A stretch of DNA of 64,000 nucleotides. Origin: Lingula anatina. Lineage: Eukaryota; Brachiopoda; Lingulata; Lingulida; Lingulidae. Both the position numbers and the translations under genes were made by a program. The notes under the pieces are model-generated. The model saw nothing but the letters and a program-made list of their open reading frames with translations, ran no database searches and was not told the origin of the DNA. Shown one piece after another: positions 1-13,889 of this stretch. Each line of letters begins with the position of its first letter. Position 1 is the first letter of the stretch. The DNA lies in assembly GCF_001039355.2 (NCBI RefSeq), contig NW_019773515.1:258376-322375 (forward strand). Direction: 5' to 3'.

Positions 1-610
1 TGGGGGGGGGGTAGGTAAGTTTGAAATTGTGACTCACTAGTTTATAGGGGTGACATCCTGAATTTGGAGACAGGAGACTCCAGACACTGACTGAGAGAGA
101 GGAGTGTCCCAGTGACTTTCAATCTTTAATCAATTTTAAAATAGTATTTGATTCCTTACCTTTTATCTTCTTTGTGATCTACACAACCTGTCGATGGCTC
201 ATCACTTAATGAATACATCAAGTTAGTTCTTGACAGCCACACATGGCTGTAGAAAAAAATCTCCACCGTTGTTTATCCTGCGCCCATTGCATATACATGT
301 TTCAATGACGTCACACGTACTTGCCGTAGCCTCGCAGAAAATGATGTCGAGGGCAACAGTTGATCAAAGAAAAAATATATTTGTTAATGCAGATGGTAAA
401 AAGTACTCACATATTTTAAAAATAGTAGTTATTATAAGTATGATGTAGTTTTTTTAAATTTTCTATCTCAGTTTTTTCCTCTGACCCTGCTTTGACCTGA
501 CGGGATGTGACCTATTTACGAACAGGACGCCTGGGCAAGACAAGAGAAGCAAGAATGTCATATCTTCCACACAGATTTTAACATTCGAGATACCTAAAAA
601 GGAGAGGAAA
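1..610 (+). other. XPR1 upstream region / 5' UTR
   Basis: This stretch begins with a poly-G run and is otherwise ordinary AT-rich sequence. It should contain the XPR1 promoter and 5' UTR. I see no convincing TATA box or CpG-rich core, and the small ORFs in it have no recognisable family. Confidence 0.4.
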
Positions 611-3600
611 ATGAAATTTGGGGAACACTTAGCTGCCCATACTACTCCAGAATGGCGGAAACAGGACATTCAGTACGAGGTAATATGTCGCAGAATCGCA
701 GTGATTTCTGTAAGCATTTTTAGCGGGACCTTTTTAGCCTTAGCACAGGCTGAGAATGAAAACGAAAACAAGACGTCAGTGTTGATAAAAAATTGTACAT
801 TTGAAATAATTGTTTCTCCTTTTGTTAAGGCCATCACACATACACGGGTTTCTTTTTCATATGCTCGGAATATATATATTTTAGACTTTATTGACAGTAT
901 TGTACAAGAAAGTGAAACAATCTGAATATGATATCACAAATTTCAATGGCAATCAAAACCTACTGCCCCAGACGAGCAGTGGTTTTAGGTGTAATAATAA
1001 TAATGACATAATCTACACAACATGCCTGCCCCATACTGATATTGATAATATGCAGTCTTACATTTACTTACACAATATCATCAATCCATCAAGACATCAC
1101 TGTGTCCTCAGCCCATGCAAGTTGTTCCTGGAGATGAATTAGCAATTAAAGGACTGAATGAAAATAGCAGCAGTGCTTGGATTCATATTTACAAAGAAAA
1201 TTAGAATGATTCGTATACAGAGCATCGAACAAGGGCATATCAATACGCAGATAATATCATAGTATTGTAGTATGCTAGTATTGTTTGGCAGGTAATGATG
1301 CACAGAAGTAACAATGGGAGGAGAAGTAGCTATAGAGATCTAGATTATCCCTTTTATGAGATGATCACATCAGCACAGATTATAGTATAGGCACATTTTG
1401 CACATACATATAACTGAAGTCAGTCTGCAACATTTGCCACTGGTACTACACTTGTGGCAATAAAATTGTGTTTGGACCAGTAGATTTTTCAGGTCACTTT
1501 AGCAGTGTAGCCATTACATTTTTTCTATAGAAACTCTATACATTTATATTCTATATAAAGAGCTTTCTTTTTGATTTAATTTTTTTTCATGTAACTCAGT
1601 TACATGATTAATTCAACAGAGAAAAATGTCTAGTTTTGATGAAATTTTTATTAGGACCAGTGAATCCTAATTCAAATCAATATATTACTATAGGTAAACT
1701 GGTGGTTGTGAATGGCTAATAAAGCCTCGGTCACAACCGGACGCACAAATTTCAGGATCGCACGTCCCCTGCGATTTTTGGTTGTTGCGAAGGCCGTGGA
1801 GGTTGTAGAGGTAAAGGAAAGTCTGCCTTGCGAGTAGCAAGGGCCACATGAGATTTCCTTTCAAGCAGGGGCACTAATTGCAAGGAACGATGGCCGTGAA
1901 AATTGTACTCAAATGTTGAGTTTGTCTTGCGTGGGACGTGAGATTCTGCACAAAAATTGGACGCAAACAGCCCGTAAGAGCCCGTACGGCCGGTTGTGAC
2001 CGAGGCTTAAGCTGAAAACTATGGCACAGATTGTAGCGTGCTTGTGAAATGTAACATACAGTAACACTTTTTCTTTTTTGGTATATGCATAAGCAAATGT
2101 AACAATGCGTTAACTTGCTTTTGTGATTTCTAGCTTAGCTTAATTTTTTTTTCTCCATGCATATACTCGATGAATATACCTGCCCCAATTTCATACGCTT
2201 AACTTTAGACCTTAACTCTTACGCCATGGGCTTCCAGATGAGTGCATTACTTTTCTATTGAAAAAAAGAGGGCGATCTGTGCAATAGAAAAACATTTCAC
2301 CAAAACGCATGACCTGGATATGATTGGATATGACTTTTGTGTTGAAAAGGTAGATCAGAATACAACCTCTTAATAGATAAGATAACATTCTTTATATCAT
2401 TATGTGCTCCTTTCTATAGAAATGTAATATTTCACTATCCACAGAGCCAATGAAACTTTTCTCTCAGTTGTTGGAATATTGCAATATGATTGTCTGATTG
2501 TCTTTTCTTTTTTTCCCCATTAAATGTTAATGTCATGTAAGCATGAAATCTTTAGTTGGGTGCATATATCTATATTCCAAGGGTCTTTTGTTCAGAGGGA
2601 ATTTTGTCATTTGTGTACTAGTAGTATTTGGTCTTAAAAAATATAGATACCTTCATTTTCATGTAAAAGGATATTTAACTTAAAAATACACAAAAGGAAA
2701 ATTTTGCCACTAAACTTAAAAGATTTAAAGCCACGGTGTGCTGTAACACTTGTACAGGGCAGTAAAGTACAGACAGACTGACAGATGTATTATAAGTAAG
2801 GAGCACAGACAATGATAGATGGCGCAAGTTGTTTGTTTACACAAACAGCCATAAAAAGTGTCCCCAGGGCATCTGAGGTTTCTTTCCATTTTCATATTGC
2901 ATGTTGCCTCAAAACTACTGCTTAATTTAAAAAAATGTGTGGATCATAGACATAAGACCCTGTTTGATTCATAACAATCCTGAATTACATGTTTATATAC
3001 ATACACCACTGATGAAATTATTGAGGTGAAATAAGACTTTTAAATAGCATTTTCAGTTATCACGCAGATGATATAGCCTAGCACATGCACAAGTTATATC
3101 CAATATACTGGTTCAATGGGTTTGTTCAGATTCTTTTTGTGTTTGTGATATTTACTACTTGTAAAGGTAGAATGTATCTTGCTTTGTATAATCGTGTTGC
3201 TTTTAGAAAATAAGTAAACTCATGTTTTGGGGGTTCATTTTGGGTGCATATTACTTGCAGCAAAGGCTTATTCTATAAAAATTGTGGTATTGTGGAAAAC
3301 AATTTTTTTTTCATGAAGAATTATTTGTATTATTTCAGACGATGAAGGAAGCTCTTTACGAGTGTGTAGAAGGGGTGCCATCAGCAGAAGGTAATATCAA
3401 GTAGATACAATGTTTGGAGATTTGCAGGAATCTTCATCATAATGATATTTACAAGTTGACTGGATTTTTGGTGGCATGAAAACTTCAAAGAGTGTTAAAT
3501 GGATAGAATGTTGCTACTTTGTAGTCTGGGTTTGATAAGTCCAAAAACATGAACCTGTGAAGAGCCAGTTAAAAGAACTTATTCAAATGCCCCAATTTTG

Positions 3601-4328
3601 CTTCAAATTCAATTCACTTACTCTGTTCCTTGCATCTTTTTAAAGTTTTGATGGTCATAAGAGGAAAATTTTTAATGTATATCTTAATCAGTGAGTTATA
3701 CAGATGTGTTTTATCTCAAAGTTTTATTTTTCAGAGGTCGACCCAGAAACCATTGAAAGATATTATGCCAAATTTGATGAAAAATTCCTCCAGAAATGTG
3801 ACAAGGAACTAAAAAAAATCAACACATTTTTTGCAGGTTTGTTTTTAAAAAAGTATTCTCCATTTGTGTGTGTACTTCCAGGTCCCACTACACCATAATT
3901 AAACATTTTTTAAATGTCATTAAAACTTGATTAGATCAATCAAAGGCTATACTTTTAATCCTTTGGTCATAGTATGGTCACATTTTATCCATGTAGACAT
4001 AAAACAAATTGGCTGCATTCTGTTTTCAGAAAAACTAGCAGAAGCAGTCAGAAAGTATGAAAGTCTTAAGGCTGAGCTGGAGGCTTTCAAACGGATCCAC
4101 ATGGCAAGCCAGGAGACCAATTTGCGCAGACGAAAACAAGGTGGTCAGCTTCAGGGACTGCTAAAACTCCCAGCACACGTTGTGCAGGACAAATCTGCCA
4201 AAACAACAAGGAAAATTCACGATTTAAAATTGGCCTACAGCGAATTTTACTTGAGTCTCATCTTGTTACAAAATTACCAGACTTTGAATTTTACAGGATT
4301 TCGTAAGATTTTAAAGAAGCACGACAAG
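611..4328 (+). CDS. XPR1: XPR1 exons 1-4: SPX domain
   Basis: Exons 1-4 encode residues 1-174, the cytosolic SPX domain that in this family senses inositol pyrophosphates and gates phosphate export. Visible landmarks are the N-terminal helix [15 protein letters not shown], the [20 protein letters not shown] helix, and the [13 protein letters not shown] lysine cluster at the end of exon 4 that corresponds to the basic inositol-phosphate-binding patch. Exon 4 (299 bp) is the largest SPX exon. The 52-bp exon 2 was too short to stand out as an ORF but is required to keep phase between exons 1 and 3. Confidence 0.93.
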
Positions 4329-7300
4329 GTGAGTAGAGTCTTATTGTAATGGCACAACAGTGCTGTAAGAGTTATGTTTCGATTACTTACAGTTAGACTT
4401 ACTAGTGAACATGTCATGAATGACAGAATGGACCAGTCAGAATGTCAGGCATTTGATTGTGACTGTCACAGTGTCCAATGTTCAGTTGGACCTCAACCTC
4501 TGTTAGAGAGCAAGTTAAACATGAATTATACTAGTATAGCAATGTCAAAATAGACATGGAAATAATTCTCAATCATACACTCAACAAGCTGATATTTTTT
4601 CTGTGTAGACATTTTTGTTTGTGAAATTTTTACTGAATTGATTTAAATTATACAGACATAAATGTCATCATAGTGATGATGGTATACCTACAATTTCAGT
4701 TTTTACTTATGACATTTTGGTGAGTCATTAAGAATTGAAGTATCTAGTATATTAAAGTATAAGTGGGAATATCATAGAAACACTGTTGTTCAAGGCACAT
4801 GGATGATCGTAATCGATAACAATCTGATTGATACATCCAAAAGAAAATTTAAATTTTCCATCTGTTTGTTAGATGACTCAGGAGAATTGCAGTTTGTTAA
4901 AAAAACATGTGAGTCAGTGTGCCATGAACAAAATTCTATATTGAATGTTAATATATGTGTATTATAAGCAGTTTTTGTCTTGTGAAATGTAGTCATGACA
5001 AGATGTCTACAGGCTTGGTTCATGTAAGAATGACTCCTCTTAAATTAATACCCATTTACTAATTTTTCATGTATTAAATTAATCCAAAATAACTGCATAT
5101 TTTAAACCATATTTGCTTCATGTGGAACAAATATTAATTTGTAGCCAAGATATTGTTATAATTGTCCTCAAAGGATGCATGGGGTTTATTATTCAAGTGA
5201 AGGATCACAACATTAAAATATTACATAACTGGGTTATAAACGGGAACGGGTTAAGTTACGGGGTTAAGTTAAACAAAGGGCACAAAATGTGGGAGGGCTG
5301 GATAATTAATGTAGAACACAACATCCATTGCTCAGCATAGGGGCCAATTTCATCTCTCCCTAAAAGGAATTTCAGACCAAAAATTGGTCTAAGCTTTTAG
5401 ACAAAAAATGTCTACTTCAGTTTGATATAAGTCCAAAGTAGTGCACTAACACAAAGAAAGTATTGGTATGAAACTTTAGCCTCAACTTTCTTGTTTAAAA
5501 AAGGTGCAGTGTTTACTTTGATTGAATTACCCCTGATTTGAAAAATAAACTTAAGACCAATATTCAGGTTCAATTTTTTTTGTGAATTATGCCTTCAACT
5601 CCTGTCAAGCTGCCTATGCACCTGTATCAAAGGGGTTTTAAGTATTTGTAGTTAACCCGTTCCTATTTAGAGCCATGTATTAGTATTTTGACCCAGACTT
5701 ATGTTGGTTATAGTATTGATTAGTGACTAGAGGTAATTGCATTGGTACACAGGAAATAGAGAGAAACAAATAGATCGGTTGTGAAAAAGGTATGTTTAGT
5801 AAGTAACTGTAAGTAGATCAGATATTCATTGCATTGATGTACGTCTTCAGGTTAGCAGAAAGCAGCCTGTTAATTGTGCTGTCTGACCACACAAGGCAAA
5901 CTGACCTTTGATTTTACGATTTTACATATATATATATTTTTAAGAGTTCATTAATGCTCAGTCTCAAGATGTGAAATAAGCACTCAAATAACTCCGATGG
6001 TACTGAGGCCTAATAATATTACATGAATGAGGATACCACAGTACCCTTCAATTAAATCATTTGTTGTAATAGCATTTGGTAAGCACCAGACCACAGACAT
6101 ATGGAAGAGTGATCTCATTGTGGTAGGTAAGACTCATCTCATTGTGTTTAGCTGAGACTGAATAGAGTTGGGCATGCTCAAAATTAAGTAGTGCACTAGT
6201 TTTTCTCTACCCTAAGGGTGCATTCCCAGAGATTTAGATAGATCCAGGGATTAAGATTTAGATCGACCTAACTCCCTGGGGGTTCACGCTAAATTGCAGT
6301 CAGCCGAGCGCGCACCGTAGTTATTTACCCCCTTACAGCTTTTAGTAGGCGGAACAGACGCTTAAGCCGGCTAAGCTGACAGTAATCTAGTGAGACTCCC
6401 CACAGGGATAGATCGATCTAAAATCTATGGAAATGGGGTCTAAGCTTTATCTCAAGTTGACTGAAGGAATTGATCAGAGTAGTATTCAGTTTATTGGGCC
6501 ACATGGGGTCACATCAGTTCAGTTTTACATGCCTGGCACTTTACTATGTATTTCTTCCATCTGTAAAGAGTAAGTTTGGTCAAGCATTTATGAGTTTGTT
6601 ATACATACCTTAAGCATTTCCTATCATTGTGAATAGCTAGAAAATGATGTTGCAATACACGTTTTAAAATCGAATATAAATGCATGAAAATTACCAGACC
6701 TCCATTATTCATGTAAATCACCATTTTATATTAAAAAAGGATTGGCTAAATAAAATGTAAACTATCATATGGGCATAAATCTTTGTTTAACCAAACCAAC
6801 TCTTTAAGCACAGCGTGCCAGGTTGGACATAGTACAGGCCTACCCAACTACCAGACTCAACACCTACGGATCCAGAATAAACCGGTATATCAGACCACAC
6901 TACCCGTTTTCAAGGTGTGTGTCAGATCGCATTACAGAGTATCATACCCCATCACAAATTTTGTAAGCCTACCTGTCATCCGGGTATCGCGCCTTGTTTT
7001 CGTCAAGTAGTAGTCGTATGAATACAACAACATGGCGACAGACGACTCCCTCAATCTCATCCGCTAGCCATGAAATTATTTAACCCCCGACAGAATATGC
7101 TTCCGCTACTTTTCTAAATTAATATATAAGGTCTACTTTTCTAAATTAATATATAAGTTTGCAAGTTCTTATTTACAAAACATCATTGGCTATGTTCGAA
7201 CCTAAATTTTATGTTAAAAAATTGCAGTATGGTCAGATTTTTAGCATAAACAGGGAAAATTGCAGCAGCGCATGAATCTAGATGAGATGCACTACTTTCA

Positions 7301-8913
7301 AACCCCGCTTAAGATCATCGCTATCACATCGCGCACCAGGCAAAATCGGTGTGGTGGCTGATACTCTGTAATGCGATCTGACACACACCTTGAAAACGGG
7401 TAGTGTGGTCTGATATACCGGTTTATTCTGGATCCGTAGGTGCCGAGTCTGGTAGTTGGGTAGGCCTGCAGTACTGATCAAACTCTATGACCACTTGGCT
7501 GAATTGTTTGCCCAAGTGTCTCACACCATCTGACCCCTTCTTTGTGCTCATCCTCTCCCTATCTCCCATTATTTATTTTCTATAGAACTTCGCTGGCCCA
7601 ACAAGAAAAGGGTAAGAGGGTCAGACAAAAGGTTTCTGTGCTCTCCTTCCCAACATTAGGTGCATAAAGATTGAACTTTTATGGGGTTAAATTTTCTGTA
7701 TTTTCCAACCATTACTCTACTTTCCCCTAAAGAAAGTCTGTAATGAAAAATTTAACTTTTTTTACCAACAGATTTCAAGCATCTTGCTAATTGCAATGTC
7801 TTATTTATTTACTTGAAAAGATTTATCTATTTTAGTTACTTAGAAAAAAAAAGATGTACATTCTAATATGAACCCATCATAATTTTCCATAACGACAAGC
7901 TGAAGTCCGCATCTCCCAAGATTAAAAGTGTTTGTTGTCCCATTATAGAATGTGAAATTCAGTGATTTAAAAACCCTATTTTATTTTATTTAGTAATTAC
8001 GTAGGCCTTCACCATGGCCATGGGAAAGCCTGTGGTCCAGCACTTTCACCTAACATGAGCCAGATAATAATCAAACCTGAAGTGAACCTTCACCAATCAT
8101 GCTGCTTTAATTCCCGCCATCTGAGAGCTCCATCAGGAGATTCACTCATGATCACCCCATAGAACTGAGCACATACCACCATGTAGTTTCTGTGATCATT
8201 TAGATATTTAGATAAGCTTGGCGCTTGACTGGCAGTGTGATTCAAGCCGGCCATAGGGGCACCTGTTTGATTGATTTACTATGGTCAGCTCCTAACTTCA
8301 TCATCTCCTTTGTTTAGTTTTCAGTACTATTTGATAGACCATATGTGATGTATATATACATATGTATAATGTAGACCGATGATATAGGATCTTTGATGTG
8401 GGCTGACCAGCGTAACCAACAGCTCCTATTATGTGATTATATGATAAGAAATAAATGAATGATTTGTAGGGACTCTCACTTTGCAGAATTAAATTTTGGG
8501 AAGAACATTGTCAGATGACCCACTACGTGAGACTAGGGGCCCCTTCCTTCTTTTTGCAGGTAGATTGATTTTTTTTTCACCAGTGAGGCAGATTAATTAA
8601 GATTGTATTTCTTGTCATAGATGTTTTTTCGTGTAATTAATTGAAAACAGCTGAAAAAAATAATTGAAATAGGACAACATTATTTGTAAAATAGAGCTTA
8701 ATTAAATATTTATTTATGTAAAAAGGTCAATATATACATTTATGATAAGGTGAGAGAAATAAGCAAGTGCAGGAACAAAGATCTGTAATGTAGACTGTAT
8801 GTTTCAGAGATGAGATTTTTCTGCGGAAACATAGAATTCTGCATTTTTTAATTCAATTCTAATGGTTCCTGAGATTCATCAAGATCTGCAATAAAGTTTG
8901 GAGGTGGGGGGGG

Positions 8914-8948
<35 letters not shown>

Positions 8949-11900
8949 GAAACCTAAGCTCATGTTTGATGTCTACAAAATTATAACAATGACAATAAAT
9001 ATCTGCAATTGCTACTCTTTGGTTTGAAAAGTGAGAGGTCCATCAGGTTTGAGATGTACAGGGGAAAATTGGCCGGAATTCTTATGTGAGGCCAGTCAGT
9101 GCGAATGTTCTAATGCCTGTGCTCTATGGTAGTACTTGCCACACCTTGTAAGGTTATAGAGATGTTTGACATACTGTCCATTTCTGTCCAGCTGCACAGT
9201 GCATTCAGAATGGTTTAGATAGCTGGTGAACTAAAGGTGACAAGAGTGGCGACCAGGGATCCAGACACTACTTTCCTCAGTGAAATATTCATTGTAGTAA
9301 GATTTCTGTTTCTTAACTAATGCCAAATTTTTTTTCCTGTAATAAATATTTATTTGGAAGATATTTCAGTTTGTTAAGCTGACAATCTAAACTGTGAGTA
9401 ATAGACCAGTAGAAATCCTATTGTTTTTCTCCTTGAAGTAGAAACTCAGATTGGCATTTCTACTCTTACAATCATTTTACCAAATTGCACTTTGTGATTC
9501 TACCATCTACTACTTTGGCAGGAAGAAACCTGGGAGATGGGGGGGTCATACATTGTGACAATTAATTATTTAATTTTACAAGTTAGTCAAACAATTCTTT
9601 AAAGTATGCAAATGTATGAAGATATTTAGTGTGAATATCCTCTCTCAGTTGATAAAGTATTTTTCATAGTTGGACGTTATCCAGGGGGCTATCCAGGTAG
9701 CTAAATTATCTGATCATGCAGTGTAACACAAGTGATGAAAGTGCCATGACGCAGGAGGGAAAGGCTCACCACATTAAGTCACTTCCTAATATGTAATTTG
9801 GTCTTTAACCTACCCCCCTTCTCCTAGATAAGCGAAATATTCATTTATTCCCTTTAAAAATAAATATAAAAATAAATCAAAAGATTTTTTTTTTCTGTTT
9901 GATAATTATGTTATTTATTTAGTGGTATTGTTTTGGGTGATAAATTGGATTGCATCTAATGCCTCAATCTTGGACATGTCTGAAAGTTTGATGATTTGAA
10001 GTTCATTGATCTGAAAGTAAAGTTTTTATGGTTGAAAACATTTTCTTTTCTTTGATATAAGTATTGAAGTCCAGGTCTGCTAATTTCTCTGTACAAACAC
10101 ACATAATTTAAATCTGGGGTTTCGCTATTACGAAAAATTGAGACCATGAATAAGGTAGAATATATATATATTTCCTTGCATATAAATCAGTAGTATTTGT
10201 TTCTATTTGAATTTTGGTATGGTCCCTTTGTTGATTAAACTTGGACAGTAACTTATTGAGAACTCTTGCATCTCACTTAAATTTTTTGTCCTCAGAATAA
10301 AACTAGCGAAGTGTTTTTGTCCTTGGAATACCTATCTATAAAAGCTATGCAAATTTAGCAGAAGATTATAGTTCAGAACATCTTTCTGTTGGATTGAGCA
10401 TAGTTCTCCATTGCTTTCTGATCAACCAAAAACTGTAACTTCCAAAATGAAAATTTTGGAGGCATTTTTGTTCAAAGACAGAGAGTGGCTTTGAACTTAA
10501 TGCTGGTTTTTGTTTAAGATATAGGCATTGCATATTAAAAATTGACTTCAAAAAGGTCATTTTCCAAGGTTTTAGTGGGTTTGGACTTTGCCTTGTGATT
10601 AAAAAACATCATGACTGTAATACAAATTGTGGATCCAGAGGGGTTGTTTATAAGTGTTGAAAATATAGGGTTTAAGAGCAAATGTGTAAGCTGGATTAAA
10701 CGGACATTTAAACACAAAAGAGAAAAGGCTAGGGTGCTGGACACAGTTCTGAGTTCAACTGTGAAGAAAGGCCGATTGGTCACAGAGGTGTGGTTGGTGA
10801 GTAAGAACTTAATTGTATACTTAGAGTTCAATCTGCTCTGTCTGGTCACGGCAGACACTATGAGTCTGCATGTATATATTCTGATCACTTTGTCCTTCCT
10901 ATTTTTTTTTTTAACTTTGAATTTGCTGAGTAGCATTGTTTGTTTAAAAATGATTTATTATGGTCAGATCATTTTTATAAAAAGTTAATGATTTTATTTG
11001 CATGTATTTTGGCATCATTCGCCCCATAAGAGCTAAACAATATTTTTGTTTTACCTAAAATTTGCTGAATTGCTTACTATATGTAAGGCAGGTCTCCTTC
11101 AAAAATTTAGACTTTAGTAGATTATTTTGTACAAAAGTTATTGTTTTTTAAGGTTTGTTTATATCTTTTTTGATTTGATTTGATGTTAGGTGTCTGTATA
11201 TGTGCAAGTTTTGCTGTCCAGTTCTAGATTTTATAACCAAGACTTATGGAATAAAATTATTTGCTAAGTTTTATAAAGCTGTCTGATTGTAAGACAGTAA
11301 AAGTTGTGGTTACTTATCCTTGTGGACCAGTAGTGACTTGCCATTGGACAATGTGATGTAATGCTCACCCTTTGATGTGTGCCAGTGCAGCCATGAAGTC
11401 TGGTGTCCAGATGTCAGATTAAGTTCAGAAGGGAGACTCCCAGTGATATAGCCAGCAAGTACTTGGTTATAAAAGTAATTATAGTTTGCAACAATAATTC
11501 TGGATAAACATAATTGTAATTTGCTCCTGGAGCACTGTTGTATTTGTATATAGTCACTCTAGTGTTTGACATTTGGGAGGCAATTAAGAAACCTTCTCAT
11601 GTGCCTCTTAAACTCCACTGGACAGAGACAAATGAGTTTGAATTACTGGGACATACACATCTTATGCCCCATGTGGTGGGAAGGGGCTCATTGTGCCAGT
11701 ATGATTGTGCACACATATTGTCTGCCTCATGGTAGCATCAAGAATCTTCACAAGTTGCCGTGGAACAGTAAGTTTAGCTATGGGAAATGCTTTTTAATTT
11801 TGTCAAAACAGATCAGAATAACCTTGGATTTGGATTGTTAAGAAGAGGTTCTACATAAAGAATAAGATGAGTCAAAAGTGAGCATTGGTTGTTGTTTTGT

Positions 11901-13846
11901 TATAAGTAATGACGGGATAAGATTCTAGCCAGCTTTTAAGTATTTCCTTCATTTGTCATCCATGTTAAAGTTTTAGTTAGGAATTTAATGACTTGAGAAT
12001 GTATTTTCACAAATTATGGGAAACAACTTGCTAAGTAATGGTGGATGTGGTTATACTCGTCCTTTTATCAAACTTAGCCTATAGGTATACCTTGGCAGTC
12101 TGGGTTTTATACCACCAGTGTTGTGCTCTCTACAATGGAAGTCTTGAGTAGACTGAAGTGATGTTACAACTATACAGCAGCAGTAGATTAAAATAAAATG
12201 ATTAAAAATGTTCTTAAAAATGTTAAAAATTAAGCCAAATGATATTAGTTTTAATTTAAGAAAGTTCTGGGAGGAGGTTCTTGACGTTGAATTGCATAAT
12301 ACTATATATTTCATTTATTTGTAATGTTCACTAACTTTATCTAATAATCATAAGATTAGCCATTATGATTTGTTATCATTATTCGTAGATATTTTGAAGT
12401 TTTTCACGTTTGACTGAAAACAATATTTGTAACTATGAAGAGTTCAAGAACATGTAATTACTTTTAATTAATCCTAATGTTTTTAAAATTCTGATATCAT
12501 TGTTGAGAAAAAGCCATAAAAAATGTATTGTCACTGTGTCAAGATTCATTTGGCTTCTGAGATGAAATACAAGTTTACAAGCATCTTTAAACAGGTACTT
12601 TGAAATAGAAAGAGCTTCGGTATTATTTTCAAAAATCTTTTTCCTACAAATCGGAAAAGGTGTAATGGAAATTTTTACTTAAAAGTTCAATAATGGATTC
12701 TAACTTCAGTTTCAAATTTGCACACATTTGAAAGTTACATCTCACTTTATTTTATAATATTTTCCAGCTGCTGCAAACCAACAGTGGAGCAGAATGGAGG
12801 CAAGCCCATGTAGAAGTAGCACCATTTTATACCAGCAAGGAGGTGGAAAGGTTGATCTCAGAAACAGAGGTAGATCAAAATCCACTTTTCCCTATGTATC
12901 ATGTTTGAAATTGGTCATATTATAATATAAATATTAATGAATTTCCCCTATTAAGTAAATTAGATAGATATTATTTTCTTTAGACCATGATATTGTTTTG
13001 AGCCTTCAACATTGTAATGTCCCATTGATTTAAAGAACATTAATTTATCATGGCTTGAATTGAACTTGCAGAATACTGTCACTTCGGAATTAGAAGAAGG
13101 AGACAGGCAGAAAGCAATGAAAAGATTGCGTGTCCCTCCCTTAGGAGATCAGGTTGGTTATTCTTCAACAGTCCAGTGTGTATGTGTGTCTGAGAGAGAG
13201 AGAGAGAGAGAGAGTCTGAGAGAGAGAGAGATGAATGATAAATGCTTATATTGTTATCTTTGTTTTTATGACCCGACCCCTTCATTTTTGGCTGTGCTTC
13301 AGTAGAAAGGAAACAGAGTAGGTCAGTAACTTAGATCAAAAATTAGCATGACACATCAGCTTAGATCAAAACTTACGTCAAAAATTAGTTTGGTGCTCAC
13401 CTTGATAATTGAGAAATTAAAACCAATTTTTATCAAATAACTGATTAATTGTAAATTTTTATATATTTTCCAGCAAATTCCATGGACAACATTTCGTGTT
13501 GGGTTATTCTCAGGGATATTTATTGTCTTGGTGGTGACAGTAATAATATCAGGTAGGGTGTTGACATTTGCTTGGGTTGGGGGGGGGGGGGGACAGCATA
13601 CCTCAGATAAATGGAATGAAGTGCAACTTTACATGTCACCAAGCATTCATATTTTCATAGCCAATATGTCCTTCAGACTAAAAGTAACATCTAAATTAAA
13701 GTTGAGTTTCATGTAGAGAAGGCAGTAAGTACTAAGGTTGATAAATATGTCTCAAACAAGGCACACACAATGAATTACAAGCTGCCCTACTGTCTTTGCA
13801 ACATTTTAGTCAAAAGCTCAGCATAAGCTATGACTGAGGGTTCAAG

Positions 13847-13889
<43 letters not shown>

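Larger units (their letters stand above)
4329..12767 (+). other. XPR1 intron 4 (8.4 kb)
   Basis: This long intron opens with GTGAGTAG and closes with TTTCCAG. It holds two inverted-repeat elements (6213-6443 and 6835-7468), a poly-G/poly-T tract near 8911-8948, and otherwise AT-rich unique sequence. I find no coding exon of another gene; the scattered short ORFs show no family similarity or splice support. Confidence 0.8.

Noticed and set aside
6783-7481. Two ORFs encoding the same [18 protein letters not shown]-type peptide on opposite strands
   Set aside because: They are the two arms of one inverted-repeat element, not a gene pair.
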